The position numbers and the translations under genes are program-made. DNA of 58,070 nucleotides. It comes from JABWBD01 sp040768665. GTDB taxonomy: Bacteria; Planctomycetota; Planctomycetia; Pirellulales; Thermoguttaceae. How positions within the stretch are numbered: position 1 is the stretch's first letter; each line of letters begins with the position of its first letter. Below the pieces are notes generated by a model. The model was given only the letters and a program-made list of their open reading frames with translations, was not told the origin of the DNA and made no database searches. Shown piece by piece: positions 16,576 through 24,867 of the stretch. The DNA lies in contig JAXGMN010000067.1 in assembly GCA_040768665.1 (NCBI GenBank), positions 1-58,070 of the forward strand, read 5' to 3'.

Positions 16576-17058
16576 TCAAGGGGCGTTGGGCGTGCTGGCG
16601 GGGGCCGAAGCGCTGCTCAACTGCGACAGCACTTGGAGCAGCCCGTTGAGGTGTGCCAGTCGCGGCCCGAAACGGTCCACGAATTCGTTGAGGAGGAACT
16701 CGCCATCGATCAGCGACTCGAAATTGTCGTTGATTTCCTCGGTGATGTTGGCCAGGTATTCCGTTTGCACCTTACTCAGGGCTTCCGCCGCTTTTCGGCA
16801 GCTTTTCGCCAGATGAGGGTTGGCCTGCTTCCATTGGCCGAGCTCGTTCGCCCTCTGCCGCTGCGTGGCTCCGAGCTGGTTGACGAGTTCCTCAAGCAGC
16901 TCGTTTTGCCGGTCCTGCGCTGCCAGCATTTCCCGCAAAAGACGCGTCATCTCACCGGCAACACCACCGGGGGCCGGAGCCGGGGGCGCCGCATAGGGGC
17001 CCGATACGTCGATTTGGCTGTACAGGGGAGCGGGACGAGAACGACGATCTTCTGACAT
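16576..17058 (-). CDS. Small helical protein of unknown function
   Basis: A 160-residue protein that I do not recognise. After a Pro/Ala-rich N-terminus (about 1-40) come predicted amphipathic helices (MTRLLREMLAAQDRQNELLE, QRANELGQWKQANPHLAKSC, YLANITEEINDNFESLIDG) and a low-complexity Ser/Ala/Pro tail. There is no signal peptide. The ATG at 17058 is set by a strong GAAAGGAAG upstream; the frame continues further upstream without support. It ends next to the PQQ lipoprotein gene, so the two are probably cotranscribed. The coiled-coil-like middle part suggests a structural or adaptor protein. It is divergent from the gene at 17325, with about 265 bp that should hold both promoters. Confidence 0.7.
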   Translation of the reverse strand: MSEDRRSRPAPLYSQIDVSGPYAAPPAPAPGGVAGEMTRLLREMLAAQDRQNELLEELVNQLGATQRQRANELGQWKQANPHLAKSCRKAAEALSKVQTEYLANITEEINDNFESLIDGEFLLNEFVDRFGPRLAHLNGLLQVLSQLSSASAPASTPNAP

Positions 17059-17324
17059 AATGAATTCTTCCTTTCGCGTTCCATCCAGTATAAGCAGGAC
17101 CGAATGGAAAAGTCGAGTCTTGAGCACGATAGTTTTCTCGCCAATTCGGCGGATGCGGGCGCTACGAGCGGTAGCGGTAACGCGGATTATGCATGCCATT
17201 TCACCGGCAAGACCCTAAAGTCTTGCCCGACCGGCACCCGATCCACGTGCAGGTCTTGCCTCGTGCACTGCAGACCAGAGAAGACTGGGTAATTTACGAA
17301 AACTAGGGATAGTCGGAGCACTGA

Positions 17325-17900
17325 ATGGCCACTGGTGGCGGTAAGTCCAAAGCTTATCTGGGGTTTTTCACGGTGATCCAAGATGCCGAATACGGTCTTC
17401 TAGGGGGGTATCTCGTTCTTAATCAAGTCGGACGGCCCGAAGAATTCCACTGCACCGCGCCCATTCGTCCCAGCCGAGCCCAGCAGATTCTGTACGGTGC
17501 CACATTGGAGCCTTTTCTATTCGGGGAGCAGATCGGACAGGCGCTGATGGCGAAGTCGAAGGTCGAGCCTTTGCTTGTCTGCACCGATCGGGAGGCTGCG
17601 CTGGCGGTGAGGGATCACGTCGAGGTGCCCGTCGCGCTTGTGGTCTGCGGCGAGAGCCCCGCGGGAACAGCGACTGGTCCGTCGACCGACAGCCGGTGGC
17701 GGCTGGACACTCCGCACAGCTTGGGCGGATTGCACACGTTCCGTCTCGGGAGGAATCAGCTTGCCGTGCCGGGTGATGCCCTGGACGACCGTGATCTCAT
17801 CGTTGAGCGACTCGCGGATCTCGGCGAATCGTTCGATTTGAGTGAGCCTTTTGGGCGAATCCGAGAGGCGATCGCAGAAGCACGGCGGGGAGGGCAGTGA
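17325..17900 (+). CDS. Unknown protein translationally coupled to a SNF2 helicase
   Basis: A 191-residue protein of unknown function. The first half is an alpha/beta region (GFFTVIQDAEYGLLGGYLVL, QILYGATLEPFLFGEQIGQA) followed by a strand-rich part with LLVCTDREAALAVRDHVEVP. I see no signal peptide, membrane segment or catalytic motif. Its TGA overlaps the ATG of the SNF2 helicase (TGATG at 17898-17902), a strong sign of coupled translation and probably of a shared process. No ribosome binding site of note precedes the ATG at 17325. Its pairing with the helicase is the best clue to its role. Confidence 0.7.
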   Translation: MATGGGKSKAYLGFFTVIQDAEYGLLGGYLVLNQVGRPEEFHCTAPIRPSRAQQILYGATLEPFLFGEQIGQALMAKSKVEPLLVCTDREAALAVRDHVEVPVALVVCGESPAGTATGPSTDSRWRLDTPHSLGGLHTFRLGRNQLAVPGDALDDRDLIVERLADLGESFDLSEPFGRIREAIAEARRGGQ

Positions 17901-19810
17901 TGCCTGACGGCTGGAGAGGCTCCGGCCTGGACCGGGGTATCGACTGGGAACCGCCGCCGGCGCCGGCAAGCTTTACGATCGACCTGTGCCCCGCGACCAT
18001 CCCGGTCACCAGTCCCTTCGGCCCGATGCTCGAATGCATCGGGGAGGTGGAAACGGGTTCACTGAGCTGGGTGAAAAAGGGGACAGGCACGGCAACATCT
18101 TGTGCAAGACGTGAAGTTAAGCCACTGCCGGTTGCGGAGCCAGTTCCCTTTTTCAGCAGTCTCTGGGAGTCGCTGGCGCCGCGGGTGCTGACGGTCGGCA
18201 TCGGCCGTACCACGGTCCGCGTGCGGAGTTTCCTTTTCACTCCGCCGCCCGAACTCGGCGACGTACCGGCCTCGCCGGAGCAGCGGCCTACCAGCGCGAG
18301 CCTTTCGGCGGACTCGCTGATGTCCATCGGACGCTCGACGCGGATTGCGCCGCCGCGCGACGTGGTCAAACTCGAGGACCGCTTGAACTACGTGCTGCAG
18401 CCGCCATTGGAGGCGATTCTCGCCGAGCGATCACTCGTCTTTCCCTTTCAGCCGTTTCCCTATCAGCTTCAAGGGGTGGCCTTTCTCTACAGCCGGCATG
18501 CGGCCGTGCTGGCCGATGAGATGGGCCTGGGAAAGACGATGCAGGCGATCACCACGGTGCGGCTGTTGATCCGTTCGGGCGAGGTGCGATCGGTCTTGCT
18601 GGTCTGTCCCAAGCCGTTGGTGACGAACTGGTGCCGGGAATTCAGCCTCTGGGCTCCGGAGATTCCGGTGGTCACGATCGAAGGCGATCAGGCGCGGCGG
18701 CGCTGGCAATGGCAGTTGAGCGACGCACCGGTGAAGATCGCCAACTACGAACTGCTCCACCGCGACCGGCAATGGTTCGCGGCGTGCGACGAGACAGGGC
18801 GTCCGGCGATGCACTTCGATCTGGTGCTGTTGGACGAGTCGCAACGGATCAAGAACAGCGCGAGCGCAACGAGCCAGGCCGCACGTGCGATCCCGCGAAG
18901 CCGCAACTGGGCTCTCACCGGCACTCCCGTCGAGAACAGCCACGAGGACCTGGTCGGCATCTTCGAGTTCCTCTCCCCGGGCTTTCTCTCGCCGGAGATG
19001 AAGCCGCGGCGGATCGGCCAACTCGTGAGCGATTACGTGCTTCGTCGGACCAAGGACCAGGTGCTTACGGACATGCCGCCCAAGCTGTTCCGCGACGCCG
19101 ACCTGGATCTCTCGCCCGAGCAGCGGGAGACGTACCAGATGGCCGAAGACGACGGTGTGCTCCGGCTGACCGAGATGGGCGACGGGGCGACGATTCAACA
19201 TGTTTTCGAACTCGTGCTGAGGCTCAAACAGATCTGCAACTTCGACCCGGCAACCGGAGCCAGCACCAAGCTGGAGCGGCTTGAGGCCGACCTCGAGGAG
19301 GTCGCAACGAGCGGACGCAAGGCGATCGTCTTCAGTCAGTGGGTGGATACCCTCCAGCGGTTAGGTAGGCATCTGCGGCGGTTCGGGACGCTGGAGTACC
19401 ACGGGCGGATTGCCTCCCGCCAGCGCGATGCGGTTATCCGGCGGTTCCGCGAGGATCCGGATTCGCACGTGCTGCTGATCAGCTACGGCGCGGGCGGCGT
19501 GGGGCTGAACCTGCAGTTTGCGAACTACGTTTTTCTCTTCGACCGGTGGTGGAACCCGGCGATTGAGGACCAGGCAATCAACCGGGCACACCGCATCGGC
19601 GTGAACGGCTCGGTCACGGTCACCCGTTTTCTGATGCTCGGCACGATTGAGGAACGGATCGATCTGGTACTCCAGCAGAAGCGGGAGCTGTTTGACACGA
19701 TCTTTTTGGGGACGGAGGCCCCTCGCAAGCTGAACCTAACGCAGAACGAGATTTTCGGGCTGTTCGACCTGAAGTGCCCAGCCGGTCCGATCCGGACGGC
19801 CGCGGCTTGA
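17900..19810 (+). CDS. SNF2-family DNA-dependent ATPase/helicase
   Basis: A 636-residue SNF2/RapA-like ATPase without an accessory SWIM domain. The motor starts near residue 185: FPYQLQGVAFLYSRH, Walker A DEMGLGKT (about 206-213), motif II DESQ (about 312-315, in place of DEAH/DEAQ), TGTPVENS (340-347), then the C-terminal RecA lobe with SYGAGGVGLNLQ (about 528-539) and motif VI QAINRAHRIG (about 558-567). Such enzymes translocate on duplex DNA to remodel bound proteins. A palindromic repeat at 18071-18160 encodes residues 58-87 in frame, in the poorly conserved N-terminal region. The ATG overlaps the stop of the preceding gene; a GTG one codon earlier is possible. Confidence 0.88.
   Translation: MPDGWRGSGLDRGIDWEPPPAPASFTIDLCPATIPVTSPFGPMLECIGEVETGSLSWVKKGTGTATSCARREVKPLPVAEPVPFFSSLWESLAPRVLTVGIGRTTVRVRSFLFTPPPELGDVPASPEQRPTSASLSADSLMSIGRSTRIAPPRDVVKLEDRLNYVLQPPLEAILAERSLVFPFQPFPYQLQGVAFLYSRHAAVLADEMGLGKTMQAITTVRLLIRSGEVRSVLLVCPKPLVTNWCREFSLWAPEIPVVTIEGDQARRRWQWQLSDAPVKIANYELLHRDRQWFAACDETGRPAMHFDLVLLDESQRIKNSASATSQAARAIPRSRNWALTGTPVENSHEDLVGIFEFLSPGFLSPEMKPRRIGQLVSDYVLRRTKDQVLTDMPPKLFRDADLDLSPEQRETYQMAEDDGVLRLTEMGDGATIQHVFELVLRLKQICNFDPATGASTKLERLEADLEEVATSGRKAIVFSQWVDTLQRLGRHLRRFGTLEYHGRIASRQRDAVIRRFREDPDSHVLLISYGAGGVGLNLQFANYVFLFDRWWNPAIEDQAINRAHRIGVNGSVTVTRFLMLGTIEERIDLVLQQKRELFDTIFLGTEAPRKLNLTQNEIFGLFDLKCPAGPIRTAAA
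18071..18160. repeat. Palindromic repeat, family A copy 6, inside the SNF2 gene
   Basis: Begins GTGAAAAAGGGGACAGGCAC and ends CCCTTTTTCAGCAG. It is read through in frame as residues 58-87 of the SNF2 helicase (KKGTGTATSCARREVK and onward). It closely matches the intergenic copy at 14425-14516, including the loop, so the helicase gene has acquired a mobile palindrome without losing its frame. Confidence 0.88.
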
Positions 19811-20024
19811 GAAACCTTGGGGCCGCCCCTTCCGGATAGGTTCCATCTACCGCACCGGGGTGCATTTCAACCTGTTGACGTAGCGACGGCGGGCTGCAAT
19901 AATTCGCTACCTAGTGGCAGCTCCTGTGACCCGATTGCTCGAAAGTTCCCTTTGGCGCAGGTGGGGTTGTAGGTCTCCCCAGTTTTTCCCATTTTGCTGT
20001 GAGGTATTTGGAAAGGGTCGGGTC

Positions 20025-20336
20025 ATGACTAGCATTTACGTGGGCAACCTCTCGTTCGATGCGACGGAGGACGACATTCGGCAGGCGTTTGCCGAGTTCG
20101 GCAACGTCGACTCGGTGAACATCATCATGGATCGGGAGACGGGCCGATCGCGCGGTTTCGCGTTCGTGGAGATGCCCGATGCCGGTCAGGCGAAGGAAGC
20201 CATCGAGAAGATCAACCTGAGCGAGATCGCGGGCCGGCGGGTGACAGTGAACGAGGCGCGTCCGAAGACGGATCGGCCCCGGCGTGGAGGCGGCGGGGGA
20301 GGCGGCGGCGGTGGCGGCCGCAGGGGACGATGGTAG
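20025..20336 (+). CDS. RRM-domain RNA-binding protein with Gly-rich tail
   Basis: A 103-residue protein: a single RNA recognition motif with RNP2 IYVGNL (residues 4-9) and RNP1 RGFAFVEM (43-50), then a tail of mainly Gly and Arg (about 80-103). This is the architecture of the cold-inducible Rbp proteins of cyanobacteria and planctomycetes, which bind single-stranded RNA and are thought to act as RNA chaperones. GAAAGGG precedes the ATG at 20025. The frame runs further upstream, but that part is not RRM-like and is probably 5' leader. The long AT-richer leader (roughly 19900-20024) could carry cold-responsive control, as in related genes; that is inference. Confidence 0.9.
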   Translation: MTSIYVGNLSFDATEDDIRQAFAEFGNVDSVNIIMDRETGRSRGFAFVEMPDAGQAKEAIEKINLSEIAGRRVTVNEARPKTDRPRRGGGGGGGGGGGRRGRW

Positions 20337-20476
20337 CGGTCCCGACGATTGCGGGCTGAGGTGGTTCGCTTCTGGCCGTTCAGAAGGGGGCTCTGTAGGG
20401 GAGGCTTCCGCAATCCGAAGAACGTTGCGGTCAATAGGGCGTTAGGCTCCCAATTCCAGCACCGGCTGTATAACAA

Positions 20477-20505
20477 CAAGGCCCTGCCGCAACGGCAGGG
20501 CCTTG
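20477..20505 (-). terminator. Strong hairpin, probable terminator
   Basis: AAGGCCCTGCCG-loop CAA-CGGCAGGGCCTT is a perfect 12-bp stem (13 bp with the flanking C-G pair). It lies between convergent genes: the RRM protein ends at 20336 and the DUF1559 gene ends at 20539. On the minus strand it is followed by GTTGTTATA, so it fits best as the DUF1559 terminator, possibly acting in both directions. Confidence 0.7.
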
Positions 20506-20538
20506 CTCGTTACATACTGCATAGACAAGCGGCCCAAA

Positions 20539-21633
20539 TCAGAATGCGTCGGACCTCAGCACGCCGTGGATGCCGACACCGGTGCTATCCGGGCATCTCG
20601 CATCAGAGCTATCGGGTGTCATCAGGTGGCGATACACATGGTAGTCCATTGTCTCGGCGACAAACTGCTGATGCCCGTCGCCGAAAGACATGATTACGCC
20701 ACCGGGGTGGCGCGATGAAGGTCGGCCGTACAATTGATGGGCCGCACCGCCCTCAGCGGGAACGGCGTCACGATCTACGTTGATCTTACCTACCCTGACC
20801 GAGTTCACAGGCTCCATGATCTGGCAGTCAGGGTAAGGGGTTGTGTTGTAATTCTGGGCGTCCCACACGATACCGACATCCGCCTGGGTAATGTATCTTC
20901 CGCCGCCCGGGAAGTAGCTTGAGGCCTGGATGTTCTCGCTCAGCATGATTGTATTCGCAGCGCCATCGTGCTGGCTGAGGTAATCTAACGACATCGTCTG
21001 CCGTGAGGAGGTGGGAATGCTGACGGTGCCGCCAGGCTGGTGGTTAAAGAACATCCCGTGAGCGCGTGTTTCCGGCGCGGCCTGGTAGTTGGTCAGTGGG
21101 CTGGTAAGGTCCGCGTCCGAACTGCCGTCCCACATTCGATCGATGTAGCCATTAACCGGGTTACCGGATGAATCTGCAAGGGTACCGTATCCGTTGACAC
21201 CGCAGTTTACAGCGTAAGCCAAGTGCGTCGAACCGCTGCCGGTCTGGTCCGGTGGATCGCTTGGGCAAGCCAGGAAATTCAAAAACACACTTAGATCGGC
21301 GGCCGTCGCGCCCGGCGTTTGCCAGAGTTCCGCCAAATCGTTGCGTTCCAAGTGCGGGAACAACTTCACGACCCAACTGCAACGCCGATTGTAAGTGCCA
21401 GCCGTTGGATCTGCCACCTGGACCGAGTCGGCGTAGCCGGGGAACTGGCGGCGAGTCGACTCGAAGTTGAGCATGGCCAGTGCTAACTGCTTCTGGTTGT
21501 TCAAGCAGGTTGCACGCCGGCCGGACTCGCGGGCCGACTGGACGGCGGGCAACAACAGGGCCATGAGCATGCTGATGATCGTGATAACCACCAGGAGCTC
21601 AACCAAGGTAAAACCACTTCTTCGTGTGCGCAT
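20539..21633 (-). CDS. DUF1559 / type II secretion prepilin-like protein
   Basis: A 364-residue protein of the large planctomycete DUF1559 family. It opens with a type IV pilin/pseudopilin leader, GFTLVELLVVITIISML, where cleavage should follow Gly7 and the Glu at mature position 5 is present. A periplasmic domain follows, including the LNNQKQLALAMLNFE block, and the C-terminus holds the H-x9-DG-type signature as HPGGVIMSFGDGH. These proteins are present in many copies per planctomycete genome; the function is unproven, probably part of a cell-surface or secretion pseudopilus. GGAGGAG lies about seven nt before the ATG at 21633. A hairpin terminator follows the gene. Confidence 0.92.
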   Translation of the reverse strand: MRTRRSGFTLVELLVVITIISMLMALLLPAVQSARESGRRATCLNNQKQLALAMLNFESTRRQFPGYADSVQVADPTAGTYNRRCSWVVKLFPHLERNDLAELWQTPGATAADLSVFLNFLACPSDPPDQTGSGSTHLAYAVNCGVNGYGTLADSSGNPVNGYIDRMWDGSSDADLTSPLTNYQAAPETRAHGMFFNHQPGGTVSIPTSSRQTMSLDYLSQHDGAANTIMLSENIQASSYFPGGGRYITQADVGIVWDAQNYNTTPYPDCQIMEPVNSVRVGKINVDRDAVPAEGGAAHQLYGRPSSRHPGGVIMSFGDGHQQFVAETMDYHVYRHLMTPDSSDARCPDSTGVGIHGVLRSDAF

Positions 21634-22396
21634 CACTAAACTCCTCCCTCTGCCTTCAGAATAGGCCTACCTTGCCCTTGGATATGAGCGGCCCTATGAC
21701 AAGTTGGCATAACGCCCTGGGACGGGGATCGTCAGTCCCTGGTCTATTCTCGCAGAAGGCTTCGGGAAAATCCAGTCTTTGCTAGCAAGAATTTTCGGAA
21801 CTTCGGCCCCGCGATGGGACGAGGCTGCCAACCCGGACCATTGACCAGAACGGGCCGCCGGTGAACGAGAAACACCCCGCTGTCGAGGCCGATTGTGGTC
21901 AGACGTGGAAAAATCGGGGGGAGGAAACTTGTTGAGCGTTTTCGAGCGACGAAACCGAGTCTATCCGCTATGGTTTTTGCGCAGGTGGCTGTGCGGACCG
22001 CGCGACCAGCACTAAGTGCAATCCAAAAAGGAGCTTAGGGCTGTTTTTCGAGCGCAGATTTGGCTGTCAGGCTCGCGATTTTCCAATGCTCAAGGTCCGG
22101 CACTACCGGCACCTGCGGGATGTTAAAGCGAAGGGTAAAGTATAATAGATAATAAAAGAGGACAAGCGGCAAGTCAAAGTTATGGGGGGGCATGTGTCTC
22201 GCTACAGGGATGAGGCGGGGGCGTGGGGGTGGCGAATTCTCAAAGCTGCGGATTTCTCTGCCAGAAAGGTGGGGGCGGAATGATTTTCCGCGAATGGCAC
22301 CCGTTCGCTAAACTTCAGCCACACCGAAGGGTGCTGGCGTTTTCCGGGAACCGCGGGAACAATTAGCCTCGTTGGGCCAGTCCGAATTTCTGAAAC
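21634..22396. other. 763-bp divergent intergenic region
   Basis: It separates the DUF1559 gene (minus) from the GT2 gene (plus) and should hold both promoters. An AT-rich patch at 22137-22161 contains TATAAT (22141-22146) but no good -35 box at the right distance. A 33-codon frame follows (22182-22283, ATG then seven G residues), with AAGAGG about 20 nt upstream; I do not trust it as a gene. No repeats stand out. Confidence 0.6.
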
Positions 22397-23161
22397 ATGC
22401 CGGGACTACCTGTGTCTGCCTCGAAGATCTACTTGGTTCTGCCGGCCTACAACGAAGAGGAGAATCTCGGTGCGCTGCTCGAAGCGGCCGATCAGGTTTT
22501 CTCGGCCGATGGAAGGGAGTATGAAGTAGTCCTTGTCGACGATGGCAGCCGGGACGCGACACTGCGGGTCGCCGAGGAGTGGGCCAGGCGGATTTCAGTA
22601 ACGATCGTTCGGCACCCGGTCAATCAGGGCCTCGGACCGACGCTTAGGGATGGGCTCCGCACAGCCGCGGAGGCGGCAGGCGATGCGGACGTCGTCGTGA
22701 CGATGGACGCGGATAATACGCACCCGCCGGAGCTGGCCGTGCCGATGGCCCGGCTCGTCGACCAGGGGCAGGATCTGGTGATCGCCTCGCGTTACCAGCC
22801 GGGGGCACAGGTGGCCGGAGTCTCGCCGGTTCGGCGACTGCTGAGCTGGGGCGCGAACACGCTGTTCCGTGCCGCCTTTCCGATTCCGGGCGTGAAGGAC
22901 TATACTTGCGGCTTCCGGGCCTATCGCGCGAGCCTTCTAAAAAGAGCTTTCCAGCGATACGGCGATGAGCTGGTGAGCGAGACGGGATTCCAGTCGACTC
23001 CCGACCTGCTGGTCAAGCTTGCGGATCTCGCGCCGGTGGCATCCGAGGTGCCGATCGACCTCCGCTACGATCGGAAACGCGGGACGAGCAAGATGCGGGT
23101 GGTTAGGACGGTATGGCGGACGATCGGGTTGATTGTTCGCCGACGATTGAGCCGGAAATGA
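22397..23161 (+). CDS. Family 2 glycosyltransferase (Dpm1-like)
   Basis: A 254-residue GT-A glycosyltransferase of the dolichyl-phosphate-mannose-synthase type. The order is clear: strand and turn YLVLPAYNEEENL (about 12-24), the nucleotide-binding VVLVDDGSRD (about 44-53), the metal-binding VTMDADNTHPPE (about 101-112), and the later acceptor region GVKDYTCGFRAYRA. It ends with RRRLSRK and has no C-terminal membrane helices, so it is soluble or peripherally attached. The sugar donor cannot be read from sequence. The UDP-GlcNAc 2-epimerase gene follows 304 bp later on the same strand, which suggests a joint role in making a cell-surface glycan. Confidence 0.88.
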   Translation: MPGLPVSASKIYLVLPAYNEEENLGALLEAADQVFSADGREYEVVLVDDGSRDATLRVAEEWARRISVTIVRHPVNQGLGPTLRDGLRTAAEAAGDADVVVTMDADNTHPPELAVPMARLVDQGQDLVIASRYQPGAQVAGVSPVRRLLSWGANTLFRAAFPIPGVKDYTCGFRAYRASLLKRAFQRYGDELVSETGFQSTPDLLVKLADLAPVASEVPIDLRYDRKRGTSKMRVVRTVWRTIGLIVRRRLSRK

Positions 23162-23170
23162 AGTGATGGT

Positions 23171-23204
23171 CGTGGAGTAGTGGAGTAGTGGATGGTGGAC
23201 GGTT
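23171..23204 (+). repeat. Degenerate short tandem repeat
   Basis: CGTGGAGTAGTGGAGTAGTG followed by GATGGTGGACGG: imperfect GTGGAGTA-type units just after the GT2 stop codon. A similar low-complexity run (CAGAGTGCAGAGTGGAGAG) is present at 8987-9024. Confidence 0.6.
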
Positions 23205-23226
23205 GGGGATGGGGCGGCGTTGACAG

Positions 23227-23419
23227 GTAGCTGTTGAACCTTTGGCTCCTGCCGCGCGAGGCGGCAGGGGGCCGGAAACGGGTTGCAGGACGTCCTAGCT
23301 GCGTAACCTCGTTCACCTGCCGGATGAACCGGCAGGGGTCCGGTGGGGTAGAAGGACTTCCAGGCTAGCTGGTGAACCTCGTTCACCCGTGGCACGAGGC
23401 CACGGGGGTTCGGGAGAGG
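23227..23419 (+). repeat. Three tandem hairpin units upstream of wecB
   Basis: Three units of about 55-70 bp, each starting with TAGCTG followed by a GTTGAACCT-, GTAACCTCG- or GTGAACCTCG-like block, then a GC hairpin, then a GGGGG/GGTCCGG-like tail. The hairpins are CCTGCC...GGCAGG (23248-23268), CCTGCCGG...CCGGCAGG (23316-23336) and CCGTGG...CCACGG (23387-23405). Stem sequences differ but pairing is kept, and unit spacing is 68-71 bp. The array ends 46 nt before the wecB ATG. Confidence 0.75.
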
Positions 23420-23465
23420 TGTATGGCGACGGGCTCCGCAAGCGGGACGTACTGGGTTGACACGT

Positions 23466-24581
23466 ATGCTGCGCCCTCTGCTGATCTTTGGAACGCGGCC
23501 CGAGGCGATCAAGATGGCGCCGGTGGTGGAGGAGTGCCGAAGGCGGCCGGAGGAGATCGAGCCGATTGTCTGTCTTACCGGGCAACACCGCGAAATGCTC
23601 GCCCAGGTGACCGAGTATTTCGGCATTCGCGAAGACGTGCAGCTCGACCTGATGACACCGGACCAGACGCTTGCCGGGCTGACTGCCCGGTGCCTGGAAG
23701 GGATCGACGGAGTGGTCGCCCGCTACCGGCCCGAGTGCGTCGTGGCCCAGGGCGATACGACAACGGTGATGGCGGCTGCGCTGGCGGCATTCTATCGGCG
23801 GGTGCCGCTGGTGCACGTCGAGGCCGGGTTGCGGACCGGCAATCTCCTGGCCCCGTGGCCGGAGGAGCTCAACCGGCGTATCGCCGACCTGGTCACCGCG
23901 ATCTACTGCGCACCGACGCCGCGGGCGGCCGAAGCACTGCTGGCCGAAGGCTCGCCGCCGGAGTCGGTGCACGTGACCGGCAATACGGTCATCGATGCCC
24001 TGCTGAAGACCCTCGCACGGGAACGGGCCGGCGGAGCAGTCTGGGAAGAGAAGTACGCCATGCTCGGGCAACGGAGGATGGTGCTCATCACCGGACATCG
24101 CCGCGAGAATTTTGGAGAGGGGTTTGAAGAGATATGCCTCGCGATCGCGAAACTTGCCGAGCGGTTTCCCGACTGCGGCTTTGTCTACCCGGTGCATCTG
24201 AATCCGAACGTACAGGAGCCGGTCCACCGCCGGCTGGGCGGCTTGCCGAACGTCTATCTCGTCGCTCCGGTCGCGTATCCGGAATTCGTCTGGCTGATGG
24301 ACCGTTCGACGGTGATTCTCACCGATTCCGGCGGTGTGCAGGAAGAGGCCCCGTCGCTTAAAAAACCGGTGCTGGTGATGCGCGAGACGACCGAACGGCC
24401 GGAAGCCGTCGAGGCGGGCGCCGCGAGACTGGTGGGAACGTCGGTCGATTCGATCGTCGAGGGCGTGGCATTGCTGTTGACCGACCCGGCGGAATATGCC
24501 GCCTGCCAGATTGAGCACAATCCGTACGGAGACGGAAAAGCCGCAGGGCGGATCGTGGATTTGATGCTGAGACTGGCATAG
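23466..24581 (+). CDS. wecB: UDP-N-acetylglucosamine 2-epimerase (non-hydrolysing)
   Basis: A 371-residue non-hydrolysing epimerase converting UDP-GlcNAc to UDP-ManNAc, the precursor of ManNAc-containing surface polysaccharides. The whole family pattern is present: FGTRPEAIKMAPV at the N-terminus, CLTGQHREML, VVAQGDTTTVMAAALAAFY, VHVEAGLRTG, the NTVIDALL turn, LITGHRRENFG, and the nucleotide-binding LTDSGGVQEEAPSL with RETTERPEAVEAG. Catalytic-region acidic residues and the His of HVEAGLR are intact. I prefer the ATG at 23466 over a TTG three codons earlier. It lies downstream of a GT2 gene and of three tandem hairpin units that could influence its expression. Confidence 0.93.
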   Translation: MLRPLLIFGTRPEAIKMAPVVEECRRRPEEIEPIVCLTGQHREMLAQVTEYFGIREDVQLDLMTPDQTLAGLTARCLEGIDGVVARYRPECVVAQGDTTTVMAAALAAFYRRVPLVHVEAGLRTGNLLAPWPEELNRRIADLVTAIYCAPTPRAAEALLAEGSPPESVHVTGNTVIDALLKTLARERAGGAVWEEKYAMLGQRRMVLITGHRRENFGEGFEEICLAIAKLAERFPDCGFVYPVHLNPNVQEPVHRRLGGLPNVYLVAPVAYPEFVWLMDRSTVILTDSGGVQEEAPSLKKPVLVMRETTERPEAVEAGAARLVGTSVDSIVEGVALLLTDPAEYAACQIEHNPYGDGKAAGRIVDLMLRLA

Positions 24582-24867
24582 GTAGCCGTCCGGGTCGGGC
24601 GGCATTGCGTGTCGTCAATCGTTGATTTTTTCCAAACTTTGGCTGACACGCCCTTGGGACTGCTTTCTGGACTTGGGGCATGTAAAGTGGTAGGCTCGAC
24701 CCATGCCCGCTCATGGGATCCCCGCCCTGTCATGAAAAAGGGGGCAGGCACCGCAACGAATCGTGGTTTGTCTCGGCAGCAGGTACAAGGTGTTGCGGAG
24801 CGAGTCCCCTTTTTCATGACCCGAATTTGTCCCACCGTGTTACCCTCCCTGCTTCGAGGCGACTGTC
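24582..24867. other. Leader region before the glycoside hydrolase cluster
   Basis: It contains palindrome family A copy 7 (24729-24821) and then the first copy of a duplicated leader (24826-24945) that continues into the 24868 gene. No gene is seen. Confidence 0.6.
24729..24821. repeat. Palindromic repeat, family A copy 7
   Basis: GTCATGAAAAAGGGGGCAGG on the left, mirrored by CCCCTTTTTCATGACC on the right, with longer arms than the other copies. It lies immediately upstream of the duplicated leader of the first glycoside hydrolase gene. Confidence 0.88.

Noticed and set aside
17070..17320. Checked the divergent gap for a tRNA or riboswitch
   Set aside because: Only a weak CAAGACC/TCTTG hairpin was seen; no conserved RNA pattern could be recognised.
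22182..22283. 33-codon frame downstream of an AT-rich TATAAT patch
   Set aside because: ATG is followed directly by a run of seven G residues, the ribosome binding site is too far away and the product looks random.
23227..23419. Considered as a CRISPR array because of regular spacing
   Set aside because: Only three units, the repeated parts are degenerate with internal hairpins, spacers are not unique sequences of fixed length, and no cas gene is nearby.
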